From: Rhynchopus euleeides
Taxonomy: Eukaryota > Euglenozoa > Diplonemea > Diplonemida > Diplonemidae
Length of the DNA: 64,000 bases
Assembly (NCBI GenBank): GCA_963210315.1
Contig: OY723300.1
Coordinates: forward strand, 310,001 to 374,000
Direction of reading: 5' to 3'
The position numbers and the translations under genes were made by a program. This document shows, in pieces, positions 11,760 through 23,230 of this stretch (position 1 is the stretch's first letter; every line of letters starts with the position of its first letter). The notes beneath the pieces were generated by a model, which saw only the letters and a list, made by a program, of their open reading frames with translations, was not told the origin of the DNA and searched no databases.

Positions 11760-11862
11760 AGTTTTTTTTGGGGTGTATTTTTGAGGGGGTGCCTTCAATG
11801 TTTGAGGTGACCCAACTAGCCCAGGGTGCGATGCAGCAAACAGACGAGTCATGTCCCGTTGT
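11760..11862 (+). repeat. Diverged copy of the segment at 42365-42465
   Basis: Both contain TTTGAGGTGACCCAAC and CCCAGGGTGCGATGCAGCAA followed by GACGAGTCATGTCCCGTTG. In each location a K/A-rich coding relic follows downstream, so the two loci are copies of one larger unit with different internal deletions. Confidence 0.8.
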
Positions 11863-12062
11863 TGGCTCTGCCCCCCAGACCCCCCGATCTGGCGTGTGCC
11901 CGTCTAGTAAACAAGTCCTTGCGCTTATATGGCTGTGGCATATCAGGGGGTATGCCTGGGGCACCTGAGGATGGCGCGAGCGAGAGAGGAACCCATTCGG
12001 TACATGACTCCAGGGAATGGAGATGTGACAACGCAAGGAGGTGTCGTCACATGTCGCAACAG

Positions 12063-12433
12063 GCCGCAGCAAAGAAGGCTGCCAAGAAGCCGGCTGCTAA
12101 GGCAGCCAGCTCAATCCCCCTAGCAAAGAGGCGCCTTGTTGGAGACCCCCCGCAGCGCCGAGCGCCACGAACAGTGCGGTGGCAACCCTCCTCGACTTCC
12201 TGATGCCACAGGCCTAGAAGTCATGTACAGTCCATTCCGCCAGCACAGCAACCAGCCTGGTGCCCAGTGCGTGGTTTGTTGATCAGAATTGTTGTTGTTC
12301 ATGTTCTTTGTGCTCAGAGCCCGTAGAAGAAAATGAACAGAACCGCTGATCTTGCCCCAAGCAGCCTTGGAACAGATACAGGTCAGCGAGCAGTGCCAGT
12401 TTTGGCCTCAGACGGTCACTACTGAACACGCCA
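12063..12433 (+). pseudogene. Relic of K/A-rich basic protein gene, copy of 42962-43322
   Basis: Reads AAKKAAKKPAAKAASS, a histone H1-like basic tail, then loses frame before the segment that in the 42.9-kb copy encodes a C-terminus ending LLDFLMPQA and a stop. The DNA after the stop is also conserved for about 230 bp. It lies inside the inverted-repeat element 10648-12992. Frame loss makes it a pseudogene; the function of the family is unknown. Confidence 0.6.
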
Positions 12434-12992
12434 GTGTCTTCCATCTTCTGCTGACAGCATCCCTTCGGTCTGCCATGTTCGCAGCAGGCCCTCAGTGAGG
12501 GGCATGCTGCGAACTTCTATAAACATTGGACACAGCGAAGTGCTCTTGGAGTACCTCCAATGGGTCAATATCTGCGCTTCCACAGAGTCCCGCAACTTCA
12601 CCCGATCATACCCCCCTTGTGCCAGGTTGTGTTGAAGGAGTGGAGCCACATTCAGGCAGCCATGGGTCACGGCGACTCTGTGTCGTTGGCCTCCTATCTG
12701 GAGGCGCCAGCATCTGGGATACAACGACTGCACAGTGTGCCCTAAAATGCATAAGAGTGGTTGCAGGTGTGAATGGTTCCAGGTGTGACGCAACAGGGTG
12801 GTTCCGTGTGGTGAGTGCAACCCCCCGACGGACAAGATAAGGACGTATGCTGCTTTGATGAGTGCTCCAACAAGCCAGGAAACCCAACGGTAATTGTTTC
12901 CTATATTTCACGGCGTTGCGCCCCACCTAAAAAGTTTTCATACATTTTCACGGCGTGAATTTTTTTCCCTTTTTTTTCACGGCGTTTTTTCC

Positions 12993-14750
12993 TGCCCGAA
13001 AAACCACATCCCGTCGTCAAGACCGTTCCACAAGTATGTGATTGGCGATGGCAAAAAAAAAAGAAGAAAAGGTGGACAGGGTGTGTTTCTGAGAGATGCG
13101 TTGTGCCGTTCCTATTCAACTCAGCAGCACAGACGGCTGTGCTCACCGAAGGCACAAAATGTTGGCACACATATGATACAGCGTGCCAACATTCTCCCCA
13201 ACTCCAAACAACCCCACGCCACCAACACTTAGGGGTTGGTCCTGTCGTGCCCAGATCGCAGTGATTTGGGACGCTGATCAGCTCAGACGAACGTGGCTCT
13301 GCGTCACCCCCTGCGATCCACTCCACATTTTGCGGGGGCGGTTGGCATTTTTGAATCACGGATGAGAAGGTGTGAGGAGGACGATGGCGTATCAGTTCTC
13401 GTGCGTCGTCTTTCGTAGACGTTCTGTACGATGCGGATCCGCTAATCCAACATAGCAAACGAATCACGGGTGAGAAGGTGTGAGGAGGACGATGGGATGT
13501 CAGATGATGATACCAAGGAATCTTCCTGCTTCCGGCCCCTCTCTCACCGTGTGGGGGGGCAGGACGTAAGAGACACGGCCAAAAAAAATCGTTCAAGCGT
13601 GGCAGCTGACCTTCCGAGACGTGCCTGTCAGGCCCTACCGACTCGAGGAAACCCCCCGGCTGATGAGCGCCTTCAGGGAAACCCAGCTGCCTGCTTTATT
13701 AAACCGCAAAGAAAACGTTGTGCGTGTGTGCAACACTGCCTCAGGGGACATTCTGGGACAAGCTTTTTGCTCAATCCCTGTGGCCCAGCCCCTTGGAGAT
13801 GGTGGTTCCACCATCTCTCTCAGGGAGTCCTACAGGTTGGCACAGGTAGAGATTTTTATGGGGTACAATTTAACTTATGGCTGTGTGTGGGTGTGGGGCC
13901 AGAATCAGATTCCACATAAATCCGTGCACCCCCCCCCCCCGGGCGAACCACCCGCATTTCGGGGGCGGGGTGGCGTGGGTACCTCCGAAATGAGGAGAGC
14001 GGGTGAGGTGTCTTTGCGATCACCAAACCTTCGAAAAGGAGCGGTTGCTGGGTGGGAGGCATCCGTGTGACTTCGGCATAGCTTTGAACCCCCACTCCCA
14101 CCCCACCCCACCCCTGCCTCCCGCTTCGGCAGCGTCGAACCAGAGAAGAGAGGGGAGGGGGGGTAAGAAGGTGGCAACGAAAGCTGGTGTATTTTCAAAC
14201 GTTGAACCACTCCACGCCCCCCCCACCCCCCCCCCCCCCAACAAAATCACCGGAGACCATAGGCCCTGCGACTAAAACGAAACAGAAAGAATATAACAAA
14301 AAAAACAGGACACAGATGAAGAGAAGCAACGTGGGTGGCAATGGGGGAAAGGGGATGATGAGGAAGGAGGGGTGAGGGGTGGGCAGGGGCGATGTAGGGA
14401 AGGCTGGGATGCAGGATCGGGTGGTACCCACGAGGGCTGTGTCTCGTCAGTCACTCAGCGGGGTTGTCTTGTTGAACGCGACCTGTGTGATCCCCGTTCT
14501 GACCTTGTGGGAGGTCCTTCGCTTTGTGCCACTGTGTGTCAAAAAAATTGTGTCACTTCGCAATCCGTTTTTGTGGGGGGGGCACACACAGCTCACCGTA
14601 CTACATTTCTGAGTGAAGAACCACCCCCTGTGTATTCCCCGTTTCCTGGATTTACTTCCCTTCTGCTGACAAGGGGACAGGCCAGTTTTCACGCAACAAA
14701 GGGCTTAGAGTTGTGCTCTTTGAGGGGTGCCTGCTACATAATTCAGGGCT
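12993..14750. other. Intergenic with a short tandem duplication, hairpin and C-runs
   Basis: A direct repeat of about 45 bp (GAATCACGG-TGAGAAGGTGT core) occurs at 13355-13400 and 13461-13505. At about 13795-13818 GGAGATGGTGG and CCACCATCTC form a tight hairpin. Open plus-strand sequence at 13621-13900 could be a decayed coding fragment but has no recognisable domain. Long C-runs at 13927 and 14218-14240. Confidence 0.4.
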
Positions 14751-15100
14751 TGTGAAGTGGCATGGAGGTGCTAATCCAAAAGCTTCAGTCGTACGATTCC
14801 CTTCGTTACTTCGCGACCTCGCTACGCTTCATAGCTTGTAACTGATAATAAAGGTAGCGGCCCCCCCCCCCCTCTAAAAGAAACAACACGGGTCAGAAAT
14901 TCAGCAGAAGTCCGCAGAATCTGCACTACCCCACGGTGCCTCGGTGAACTTCGCTGCTCAAAAAAAATATAAAGGCTGTTGTTTGTGCGCCAAATCTGGG
15001 CAAAACAAAAGGCAGCTCCGCAGCCCGATGACAGTTGCCCAAAAGCGCTGTCTACTATCTTTTGAACATGACAGGAGCCCTGCGTGCAGTAAAATAAACA
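14751..15100 (+). repeat. Diverged repeat shared with 30.83-31.16 kb
   Basis: Shares several blocks with the later region: GTGAAGTGGCATG.AGGTGC with CTTCAGTCGTACGATT and TTCGTTACTTCGCGAC, then GGCTGTTG.TTGTGC, then AGCGCTG and ATCTTTT before a TGACA.GAGCC stretch. The block order differs between the two places, so at least one is rearranged. Confidence 0.7.
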
Positions 15101-16391
15101 CATGAGCCACCCCACCCGACAGGGCGGGGGCTGCTGAGAAATGGGGTTTGGGGTATCTGGGCTTTCTGGACTAGCTTGTGCCCAGGTGATTATTGGGTTA
15201 TTGGGGGGGTGTGGAGACTGGTGAACCCGGGCTCATTTGCATGTTTGAAATCCGCACAGATTTTCTAAACCCTGTGCCTGGAATTTTGACCGAGTCAGAT
15301 AAAATTGTCAGTGCAATCCTTCAGCACCTCCCCCCTAGATTTTTAGGTTTTCTTGACCCAATGGTCGAAATCTGCGACATAGTGGAAATCCCGGGGACAT
15401 GTCGAATTCGAAAATTTTGGGTCAAAAAACCCCAGGGGGGACCCTTTGGTTTCACCCCCTGCTGGGGGGCCTGGTGGGCGTTCAGGTGAGCTGAGACCCT
15501 TCGGGTTCTGACAGAGTGCAGCAATGGTAATCAACCGTCGTGAACGTACTTTCGTGCCGGCATGGCTATCCATGGGCACCGTGGCATGTCGCCGCATCCG
15601 TTCCGATCACAAGTGCCAGAGGCAAATCAGAAGTCCTCTGGTCCAGTGCAGGCACCTGCGCTGCAGGTACCCAAGGGACTGTTGTGCACAAAAATGCACA
15701 CGCAAGGGCATCAACTGACCGAGGCAATGCAGCTCGCAGCCTTTCGATTCGATTCGGGGCACCAAGCCTCACGAGCTGGTCACGCGATACCAGGATACTC
15801 TGCGTGGCATGTTCCGTGCAGCCGAAATGGCTTGGGCAGCAGTGCACAGGGGAACTTCTGCTGCACTGCGACAGGACAACCCAAGCACGTGCCGCGTACA
15901 TGTTGGATGAGGAAGATCAGTGGCTTCTGGGAGGAAGAGGGCGACCGCATCCACGTCGCGGATAACACACTCAGCACACGAGCGGGCGTTGCACGAAATC
16001 CCCCATGTGCAAACAGGGGAAATCGGCCTTTTCGGGGGTCCTGGTCAGGAATAAAAATTTTCACACATATTTTTCGACTTCCTGAGGCCAAAAACCGGTG
16101 TTCCTGGACCCAGATGTGACATCTGGATGACATAATAAAAATCCAGAGTGCCTTAGAGGCGCGCGGGACATTTTTTTGGGGTTCGTGACTGGGGACCCCC
16201 TATTTTGGGGGATTTCCCGTAGGTGGAAAACGTCAATTTTCCAATTTTGAATCACTCTGGGGGCACCTGCGGGGCCATATTTTGCATTTTCAGACAGGGG
16301 ACCTACACCCTACAAACCCGATTTTCGGGTTTTTTGACCATTTTTTGCCTTGTGCGAAAACGTGATATTTTTTGGACAAAATTCCAGGCAC
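15101..16391. other. Intergenic with a possible decayed coding stretch
   Basis: Between 15524 and 15900 the plus strand reads protein-like text in shifting frames, for instance NRRERTFVPAWLSMG in one frame and then LVTRYQDTLRGMFRAAEMAW in another, as expected of a frameshifted relic. No family recognised. The remainder is non-coding. Confidence 0.3.
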
Positions 16392-16502
16392 AGGGGGTCC
16401 TCGCTACGAGTCACTGTGAGTCACGAGTCGTCAGTGTTCAGCCAAACATGGCTGACTTCTCACTTTTGCTCACTCAGTCACACTTGGTAGCGAGGGCCCC
16501 CA
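16392..16502. mobile_element. Small inverted-repeat element (MITE-like), copy 1
   Basis: About 110 bp bounded by (G)GGGGNCCTCGCTAC and its complement GTAGCGAGGGCCCCC. The interior holds a CAGCCAAACATGGCTG palindrome. A second copy in inverse orientation is at 42223-42333. Too short to encode anything. Confidence 0.8.
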
Positions 16503-17371
16503 CAGGGTTCTAATAAAAAACGAGCGCCTCAAAAAGAAGATGTGTCACATCACACAAAGCGAATACCCTAATAAATGTGAGGCAACCGGGGTGGGTCCTG
16601 GAAGGGTTCCAGGACTTGGTACTTGGGCGTTTCTCATCGCACGACACAGCGGTCGGTGGTCAATAGATTTTGTTGCGCCACACCAGGTTGCACACCTTTG
16701 GGCCGGCCCAATTCGTTGGGACCGATTTCGGAGGGAATTCTTGAGCAACCAAGCTGTTGCTGGGCCCAAAACTCGTGCAGTGAGAGTGGGGAGAGGGGAG
16801 GGGGGAGGGGCAGGCAGCGTAGAGAGGACCCGGAAAATCCAATACAAACCCTTCTGGGCCTGTTCTGTCCCGGGTTATACAGGCCGATAGGCCCAGAGAG
16901 CGTGTCGCCAGTGCGCTCTGTGCGCGCAGAAGAAAATATAGGCCACCCTCCACCTGGGTTTGGTGCATGACTTGACGCTGCCACACCCTCGCCCGTGTGA
17001 AGGGCGGGGCAAGGGTGTGGAGCACGACAGCGAGTGAGTGAGTGGCGAGTGAGCCTGACTGACAACCGACACATTCCTCTGGGGGTGCAGGAGGAAGGTG
17101 TCGCTCAAGTATAACGGGTGGGGGGGGGGGGGGTCTTCGTGCAGGATCATCTCGTGAAGAAATCAAACACGGCCAGTCACATTGCAGCACACGTCGGGAC
17201 GGTATATTTTGGGGGTGGTTGTGGTGAGACGCACCCACCTCAACCTGTGCAGAGGTGAGATGCGGGGATTGCACTTGCCTGATGCAGGGGTGCTGATCCT
17301 GTTGTGTGTTGGACTTCCTCATTGCATGAGGTGGCAAAATAATAACGAAAATAGAAACGACACCCCCCCCC
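16503..17371. other. Intergenic, no feature seen
   Basis: Purine-rich and pyrimidine-rich stretches and a G-run near 17128; no gene, repeat copy or structured RNA recognised. Confidence 0.4.
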
Positions 17372-17375
17372 CTAG

Positions 17376-18303
17376 GGCAGTGATTAAATAAACGTTGAAA
17401 ACGTTTAGCGTTTATAAACGTTTAACGTTTCTCAAAATTCTGAGCGGAAATAAACGTTCAGATAAACGCTTAATAAACGTTTCCTGCAGGCTCTGCCACT
17501 GAGTCACTTTACACCATAATATATCATGGCCAGCACACCACACCCCAAATTCCAGGGCGGGGGGTCACCGCTGCGGTGAGGACAGCAAGATGTCGAAGCG
17601 CAGGGTCGAAAACATCGGCGCTATTTCTGGCCACTTCTTGTACCCGTGCCTGCTGTACCAGGTGCCTGTTCCAGTCAGCTGCCTCCCATCAGAGGAGGCA
17701 TCTGAGAGACTCTCGTATGGCGTCCCTGTGCCACATGCTCACAGGTGAGGCACCACACCCGAGGACGCGCTCCCTGGCAACGGATGCGCCGTGCCACAGA
17801 CCCAGCTGCCGTAAGCTCCCAAGAACAGCGTCAAATGGGACACGAACTGTACCATACTTCTCCCACAACTGTTCCTGGCGCGATTACCTCATATTGGCTT
17901 GCCTTTTGGCCTCTGGAGGGCACCGAGAAGCTGTTATGTTTCAGAACAATCAACGACAACAGTTCTTCTGTGCATCTGGCAGGTTGAGGTGTGCTTGCTC
18001 TGCTTGATGTGTCCTGTGGTGTGCAGCCCAGGTACAAGTTCTGTCCCAAAAATTTTGGTTGCTAAAAACGGCATCGTCGGGGGCATACCACCCCCTGGGA
18101 GTGGGCGGAATTGAGTTTCCGGAGCATATTGGGCACTTTCTGCCACCAGAATCGTGTGGGAGTGTGTGAGGTCAGATTATGTGGGTGGGGTGTGGGCACA
18201 AGCTGCTTCGCTAAATAAACGCTAAACGTTTAGCGTTTATAAACGTTTAACGTTTATTTAAAAACGGTTTCTGAAATAAACGTCGTTTATTGGGTTCACT
18301 GCC
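17376..18303. mobile_element. 928-bp inverted-repeat element with CTAG target duplication
   Basis: Begins GGCAGTGA and ends TCACTGCC, flanked on both sides by CTAG (17372-17375 and 18304-18307). Just inside both ends are runs of AACGTTTA/TAAACGTT words, themselves palindromic (17385-17440 and 18212-18270). It sits between a C-run and a G-run. No transposase recognised; probably non-autonomous. Confidence 0.75.
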
Positions 18304-18307
18304 CTAG

Positions 18308-18876
18308 GGGGGGTCGAAAGCCCCGTTTTTTTGTCCCAAAATGGTGTTTTTCGACATAGCAGCCGCGGCCCTCTATTTGACCTTCTGACCCCCCAGAACC
18401 CACCATACCCCGGTTTTTGGGCCCTAGGAGTCCGATTTTCGGGCTCCCGAGCCCCGGAAAGTCGATTTTTGATGATGTCAATTTTTCCGTTCCCTATACT
18501 GCACCTCCGGGTCATGGCACGGACGCCTGCCACGGGCAGATAGTAAAACACTCTCATCCTGGGACGTCCGAGCGCACACCATCCTGCGGCTGTGATTTTC
18601 TGATGCAACCGCTCATCCGCGCCACAAACAACGTCGTATCCCAACGATTCGGACAGTGAGAAGATGCCATCGAATACTGCCATCTGACACAGTCGTTGGG
18701 TGGCCTGCTATTGAACTCGGAGCTGCCAGGAACAGGGAGGATGTCATCATAGCCGACAGTGATGCATTAGTGTTGATGCCCTCATGAGAATGCTCTCTTA
18801 GAATGCAAGGCAGGTAAACTGTCCCGACTAAACACTTGCCACTGCTGCCGTTATCTGCGAAGCATTTCTCCTGTGG
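18308..18876. other. Intergenic, no feature seen
   Basis: Unannotated sequence between the CTAG-flanked element and a possible coding relic; nothing recognisable. Confidence 0.35.
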
Positions 18877-19727
18877 ATGCAGACAGTCAAGGGAGGTGGA
18901 AGAGCGCAGCGAGTACCCAGCTGCAACGCAGAGCCCGAGCTTATCATCAAGGTTCTCTTCTGGCGCTCAAGACCAGGGTCCTGTGGGACCTGGTCTCAGA
19001 ACAGTGTCCGGGTATTTATGCTGCACGCGCCTTATGTAAATGACGAGTGCGCGGAACTGGCTAAAGACGCTGCGAAGGATATGCTCGGGACATTCAAGCG
19101 TCCTCCGTACGCTGAGGCGAGGAAGGGGATCAAGGAATCACACAGTGCAACTCTCGCAACAACCATTTCACAGAAGAAGTGCGCGGGCTTCGAATGCACG
19201 TCCTGAATAATCAGAAAGTTTTCATCATTGGCTGGGGGAAAAAAAGTCCGAGTTTCCCTGGAGGTCAGATTTCTTTTCAACTATTTCTCAAAGCCCTGAA
19301 CTCTGAGGCACAGCAGGCCAAGCTGGTCGATACATCGAGTCCTCGGTCGGAGTTCACGACTGTGTCAAAGGCAGGCACAGGCCTCCTGGAGGGGGCACAG
19401 GAGGACGCTCTGGTTGCGCAGTGGACGACGGTGAAGACTATGCTTCGCCAGTTTCGTCGAGAAGTTGCTAACAGTCACGTACACTTTGGTTGTTTATGGT
19501 TTACACTTCCCCGCAAGACTTGCTCGATGATGTCCTCAAGTATGCGAGGTTATTTGGAGTCCGGCCTCCCAGTTTCCGCTCTGCGGGCTTCATTTGATGA
19601 TATTCAGGTCATCCAGACGGACAAAATAATGCAGAGGAAGACCTCGTTCGGGCAATTTGGCAACGGCAAGTACGCGTGTTGGGGCGGAGGTTCCAGAAGG
19701 GCGATCATGACTGACCGAGCGGGTTGA
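18877..19727 (+). pseudogene. Possible frameshifted coding relic, unknown family
   Basis: The plus strand reads protein-like segments whose frame changes at least twice: CAELAKDAAKDMLGTFKRP near 19050, AQEDALVAQWTTVKTMLRQF near 19400, and YTSPQDLLDDVLKYARLFG near 19500 in another frame. Between them are stops. Composition is coding-like but no domain was identified. Probably transposon cargo or a dead gene; a multi-exon reading is also possible. Confidence 0.3.
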
Positions 19728-19794
19728 GGTTTCGGCGCCCGAAGGGCGCCGAAAAAAATTGAGGGGTAAAAAAAATTCTGGCAAAATCGAGGGC

Positions 19795-21041
19795 AGGGCT
19801 GTTCCTAACTGGGGGGCTTGTTCCCCACTTTCAGGATTCTGAACTTTTTTTCTAAGAATTTTTGTAAGGGACCAAAAACTTTTTTTCTAAGAATTTTGTT
19901 AGGGGAATTTTTTTTCTAAGGTTGTTTCGCAGAGGAAAAAACCTTTTCTCATTTTTTCCCAGTCGACACGGCGCGCACAGGGATGGAAGGGAAGTCTGTC
20001 CCCCGTGCAGTTCGCCTTGCTGGCCAACTGGAGAGACAGACGTTCACTACCGTGGCCTCCGGCGGCTGGGGGGCTCCGCCCCCCAGACCCCCCTGTGGCG
20101 TCTGTCTCGTACTCGAGTCCTTCGAATCCTATCAGGTCGGGGTCCAACCATTCCAGTCGCCTCAGGAGGACGCAGCCAACTCGCACAGAATCTGTACACC
20201 CACACGGACAGATGTTCGCTACCAGAATCAATCTGTACGCCCACACGAACAGATGTTCGCGACCGTGGCCTCCGGCGGCTGGGGGGCTCCGCCCCCCAGA
20301 CCCCCCATGTAGCGTTTGCCCGCCCATCTCACTTCCCCGGGTACAGTGCAGCGTAGGAGGTCAGCGCCGCATCCATGAAGCGCTTCTTCGAAGCCTGGTT
20401 GACATCGGACAGGAGGTCGGACTTCCCCACCTGGGAGATGCACTCGCCGCGTTCGCGACATGCGTGACACGCGGCACACTACCTGAAACGTGAGTGTGCC
20501 TTGCTAACACGGGCATTTCAACGGTCTGCCGGCGACCGTTCCCCAAACCAGTAAACCAGCAGTTTTGGAAAATCGGAGAGGTCACCCTACTGCGCTGAAT
20601 ATGGTCCGCACCACAGCAAGAATCCCCGGGAGCTTTTGGGCTTTCAGACCTGAAGGACCAGCAGGTGGGTGGTGAGTGGCAGCTTTGTAACTGTCCTTCA
20701 GCTGCTGGCATGTCCAGTCCTGCGAGAGTGCCAAGGTGTATTGAGTACCTGCGGAGCACAACCCCCGATGAGAACGAGCGCCAGGTGATCCTCATTCATT
20801 TTCAGCTGTAACGCGCATGAGGGGCAGTCTCTGCCGCATGCATCTCTCAAGAACTGGGCACACTCTAGAGCTGTCACATGATGACGCGGAGAGAAACCAT
20901 AGAAAAAGTCCCGCCTGACGGGCACGCGCCTGGAAACTGTGGGGGGGCGAGCAAAAAATCCCTTGTAAAAATTCTTAGAAAAAACCTGGTTCCCCGACCC
21001 AAAAAACCTGGAAAAAGGGCTCGTTCCCCGCCCAGGCCTGC
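19795..21041 (+). mobile_element. 1.25-kb repeat element, copy A (inverted partner at 51072-52125)
   Basis: Starts CAGGGCTGTTCCTAACTGGG and ends CGTTCCCCGCCCAGGCCTG. The whole unit recurs in inverse orientation at 51072-52125 with high identity. Copy A has about 150 bp extra near 20725-20870 and an extra spacer near 20200. Inside are two GC-hairpin modules (about 20043-20095 and 20262-20310), each GGCCTCCGGCGGCTGGGG then CTCCGCCCCCCAGACCCCC. Open frames differ between copies by amino acid changes, so coding is unlikely. Confidence 0.8.
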
Positions 21042-21195
21042 CGGAAAACCCAGATTTTGGTGTCAGGATACAGCCTGTACCCTTCCCCAAAAAAAATTCG
21101 AAAGGGTCCCCCTACAAATCGCCGGTCTTAGGAAATTTTTTTTGGGCACCCAGATTTCAAAAATTTTCAAACTATTTTCTGGACCAAAAATCAAA
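21042..21195. other. Short intergenic spacer
   Basis: A-rich runs and nothing else recognisable. Confidence 0.3.
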
Positions 21196-21475
21196 CTATT
21201 GAGGTCCTGGCCGGACATGTCCGGGGGGGGGTCAAAATTGGATTTCCCGAATTTCCGGGTCCGGACATGTCCGCCCGGACATCCGGACACCAGAAAATGT
21301 CCGCCCGGACATGTCCGCCCTGTCCGGGGCGGACATTTCTGGATGTCCGGATGTCCGCCCGGACATGTCCGGGCGGGAAATTCGGGAAATGTCCGGGGGG
21401 GGGGGGGGGGGGGTCAAAATTGGACCCGGACATCCGGACACCCGGATTTCCTGTCCGGATATGTCCGCCCTGAAA
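21196..21475. repeat. Minisatellite of CCGGACATGTCCG palindromes
   Basis: At least a dozen GGACATGTCCG/CCGGACATCCGGACA-like words, interrupted by TTTCCCGAATTTCCGGG and an 18-bp G-run at about 21397-21414. The unit is self-complementary, so the single strand can fold extensively. Frames through it encode only repeat-derived residues. Confidence 0.85.
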
Positions 21476-22749
21476 TCGCCTAAGGGGCCGGGGGAAATCC
21501 AGGAAATTCGGGAAATCCAGGAATATGAAGAATCCTCCCAAGGGTACAACAGACATCACTGCTTTGCAGATCCCTCTTGCTTGTCCCTCTGGTAACTTCC
21601 AACGGCTCAAACTCCTCGACTTCCTTGGGTGGGCATTTGCCATACCTGACGTAAAACAGTGATGCTTCGTGCTAGTGGTGAACCTGACGTTAGTAAAGGA
21701 AGGGTGCTGCGGCTGTCCACGAGGGGCTCTGATGCCTCCTCACGGTGCCTGGTTGGTCGGTTCAGGATGAAACAGAGCAAATTTAGTGTTAGGGGGATGC
21801 CTCTGGTCAAGGCCTTTTCACAAAAATTGACCCACGGCGCCGAGTTGGGCCGTTGGTTCCTGGTTGTAGCTCGGTCTACGCCAGGTTCCACACCCCGTCA
21901 TCGCAAAACGTACGCATACACAGAGGCAAACACAACAGCCTCTGTGGTACGGGAGCATGGCGGGAGGAAATTTTGCCTTTTGGTCAAATAGGCACCCTTT
22001 TGGAAACAATTGACCCGCAGGGTGGCTGAGTCTTATCAGACAGGCCGACCTATATGTTGATCAGTGGAACCACACAACCTGTTCAACCTGCCCCCGGGGT
22101 GGAAGTCCACCCCTGCCGTAGCGTAAGATAAGCCTACGTCCTCTTCGTCGTCCTAGGACTGTGGAGTTCAGCAATCAAGGATGCGGAACTGCTGTGAGCT
22201 GCACACTCTCTTGACACACCTGCACGTATCTGCGTTACACTCGTGGTAACCCCGAACCCTGTATTTATACAGGAGACTTCCATCTGGGACAGTTTCTGTT
22301 TCAGATGAGCTTTGGCAGTGGTAGCCATCTTTGCTATGGAGCCATCGTCATTGCTATCGTCGTCACTCGGACCCATGAGCAGTGGATACAATTGGTGTGG
22401 AAGGAGAGGGTGCAGTTCTGGATCAGCAGGTCTGAATCTGAAATTGACTGAACCCCACAGGTCTGAGATGACTCCAGTCGAAATCAGCAGGTCCCAGGTT
22501 GACCTGACATGACTTCCACCCAGAATTACAGGGAATCCCCAGTAATTTGGTGGTGAAAAGAGGGTGCCAGACACCCGCTTTGGTGGTAAAAAGAGGGTGC
22601 TAGACACCCACTAGTGGGTGCCAGACACCCACTAATTCCGCCAAACTATTCACCCTCTTTCAGACACCCACTTTGGCCTGTGGGAGTCCACCGTGTTCGA
22701 CCCGCCCTACCCCCCCCCCCATTGCTCAACACAGTCTCACAGACTTCGG
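21476..22749. other. Intergenic with small palindromic tandem repeats
   Basis: At 22555-22680 the words AGGGTGCCAGACACCC and ACTAGTGGGTG recur as overlapping palindromes. A minus-strand stretch near 22260-22400 reads SDDDSNDDGSIAKMATTAKA, which could be a coding relic; support is weak. Confidence 0.35.
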
Positions 22750-22951
22750 GTGCGCCTGCCAAATCACCGTACTTTCCGCAGGCAACTTTTTTCTGTGTGT
22801 GTTTCGTGTGATAACCACTTGATTTGCTCAAATCATGGGCTTCAAGTCACAACACCGCCAAACCCACATCAGGTGGTGATTGCACATAAAAACACACACA
22901 AAGAAAAAGCTTGCCTGCGGAGAGTGAGGCGTGTGATTTGGCAGGCGCGCA
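22750..22951. repeat. Imperfect inverted repeat, arms about 75 bp
   Basis: GCGCCTGCCAAATCAC and CCGCAGGCAA with TGTGTGTGTTT at 22752-22822 recur inverted at about 22870-22951. Spacer is roughly 50 bp. Could be a small foldback element. Confidence 0.6.
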
Positions 22952-23196
22952 CCGAGCCCCGTGTGACTGTACGGCAATCACCTGGCACGTGCAACCACCG
23001 CTGCACTTTCCACATGACAACCCCTTTTGTTGGGAGAAATATAAAAGAGTGAAACGCATTCGTCATCCTGGCGCCCACACTACCCCAGCCCTTCCAGACC
23101 TGGGGCGGCTTATCCAGTTGGATAGGCGACAGGAAGCAGAAGCGTTTGACAAACGTCCCCCACAAGAGAGAACGGGATTCAAGAACCAAGCCGGAA

Positions 23197-23199
<3 letters not shown>

Positions 23200-23229
<30 letters not shown>
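23200..23229. repeat. (CA)n microsatellite
   Basis: Fifteen CA units immediately before direct repeat copy A. The 3' ends of both direct-repeat copies also run into CA-rich sequence. Confidence 0.95.

Positions 23230-23230
<1 letters not shown>

Larger units (their letters stand above)
10648..12992. mobile_element. DNA element with long terminal inverted repeats (about 2.3 kb)
   Basis: The arm 10648-10830 is inverted at 12825-12992. The best-matching inner 130 bp (for example CTTGTTGGAGCACTCATCAA against its complement at 12850-12870) is almost perfect, and the outer part is A-rich with repeated CGCCGTGAAAA. The arms enclose about 2 kb of decayed sequence including the K/A-rich relic at 12063-12433. 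No transposase was recognised and no target duplication could be fixed because the ends are low complexity. Confidence 0.7.
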
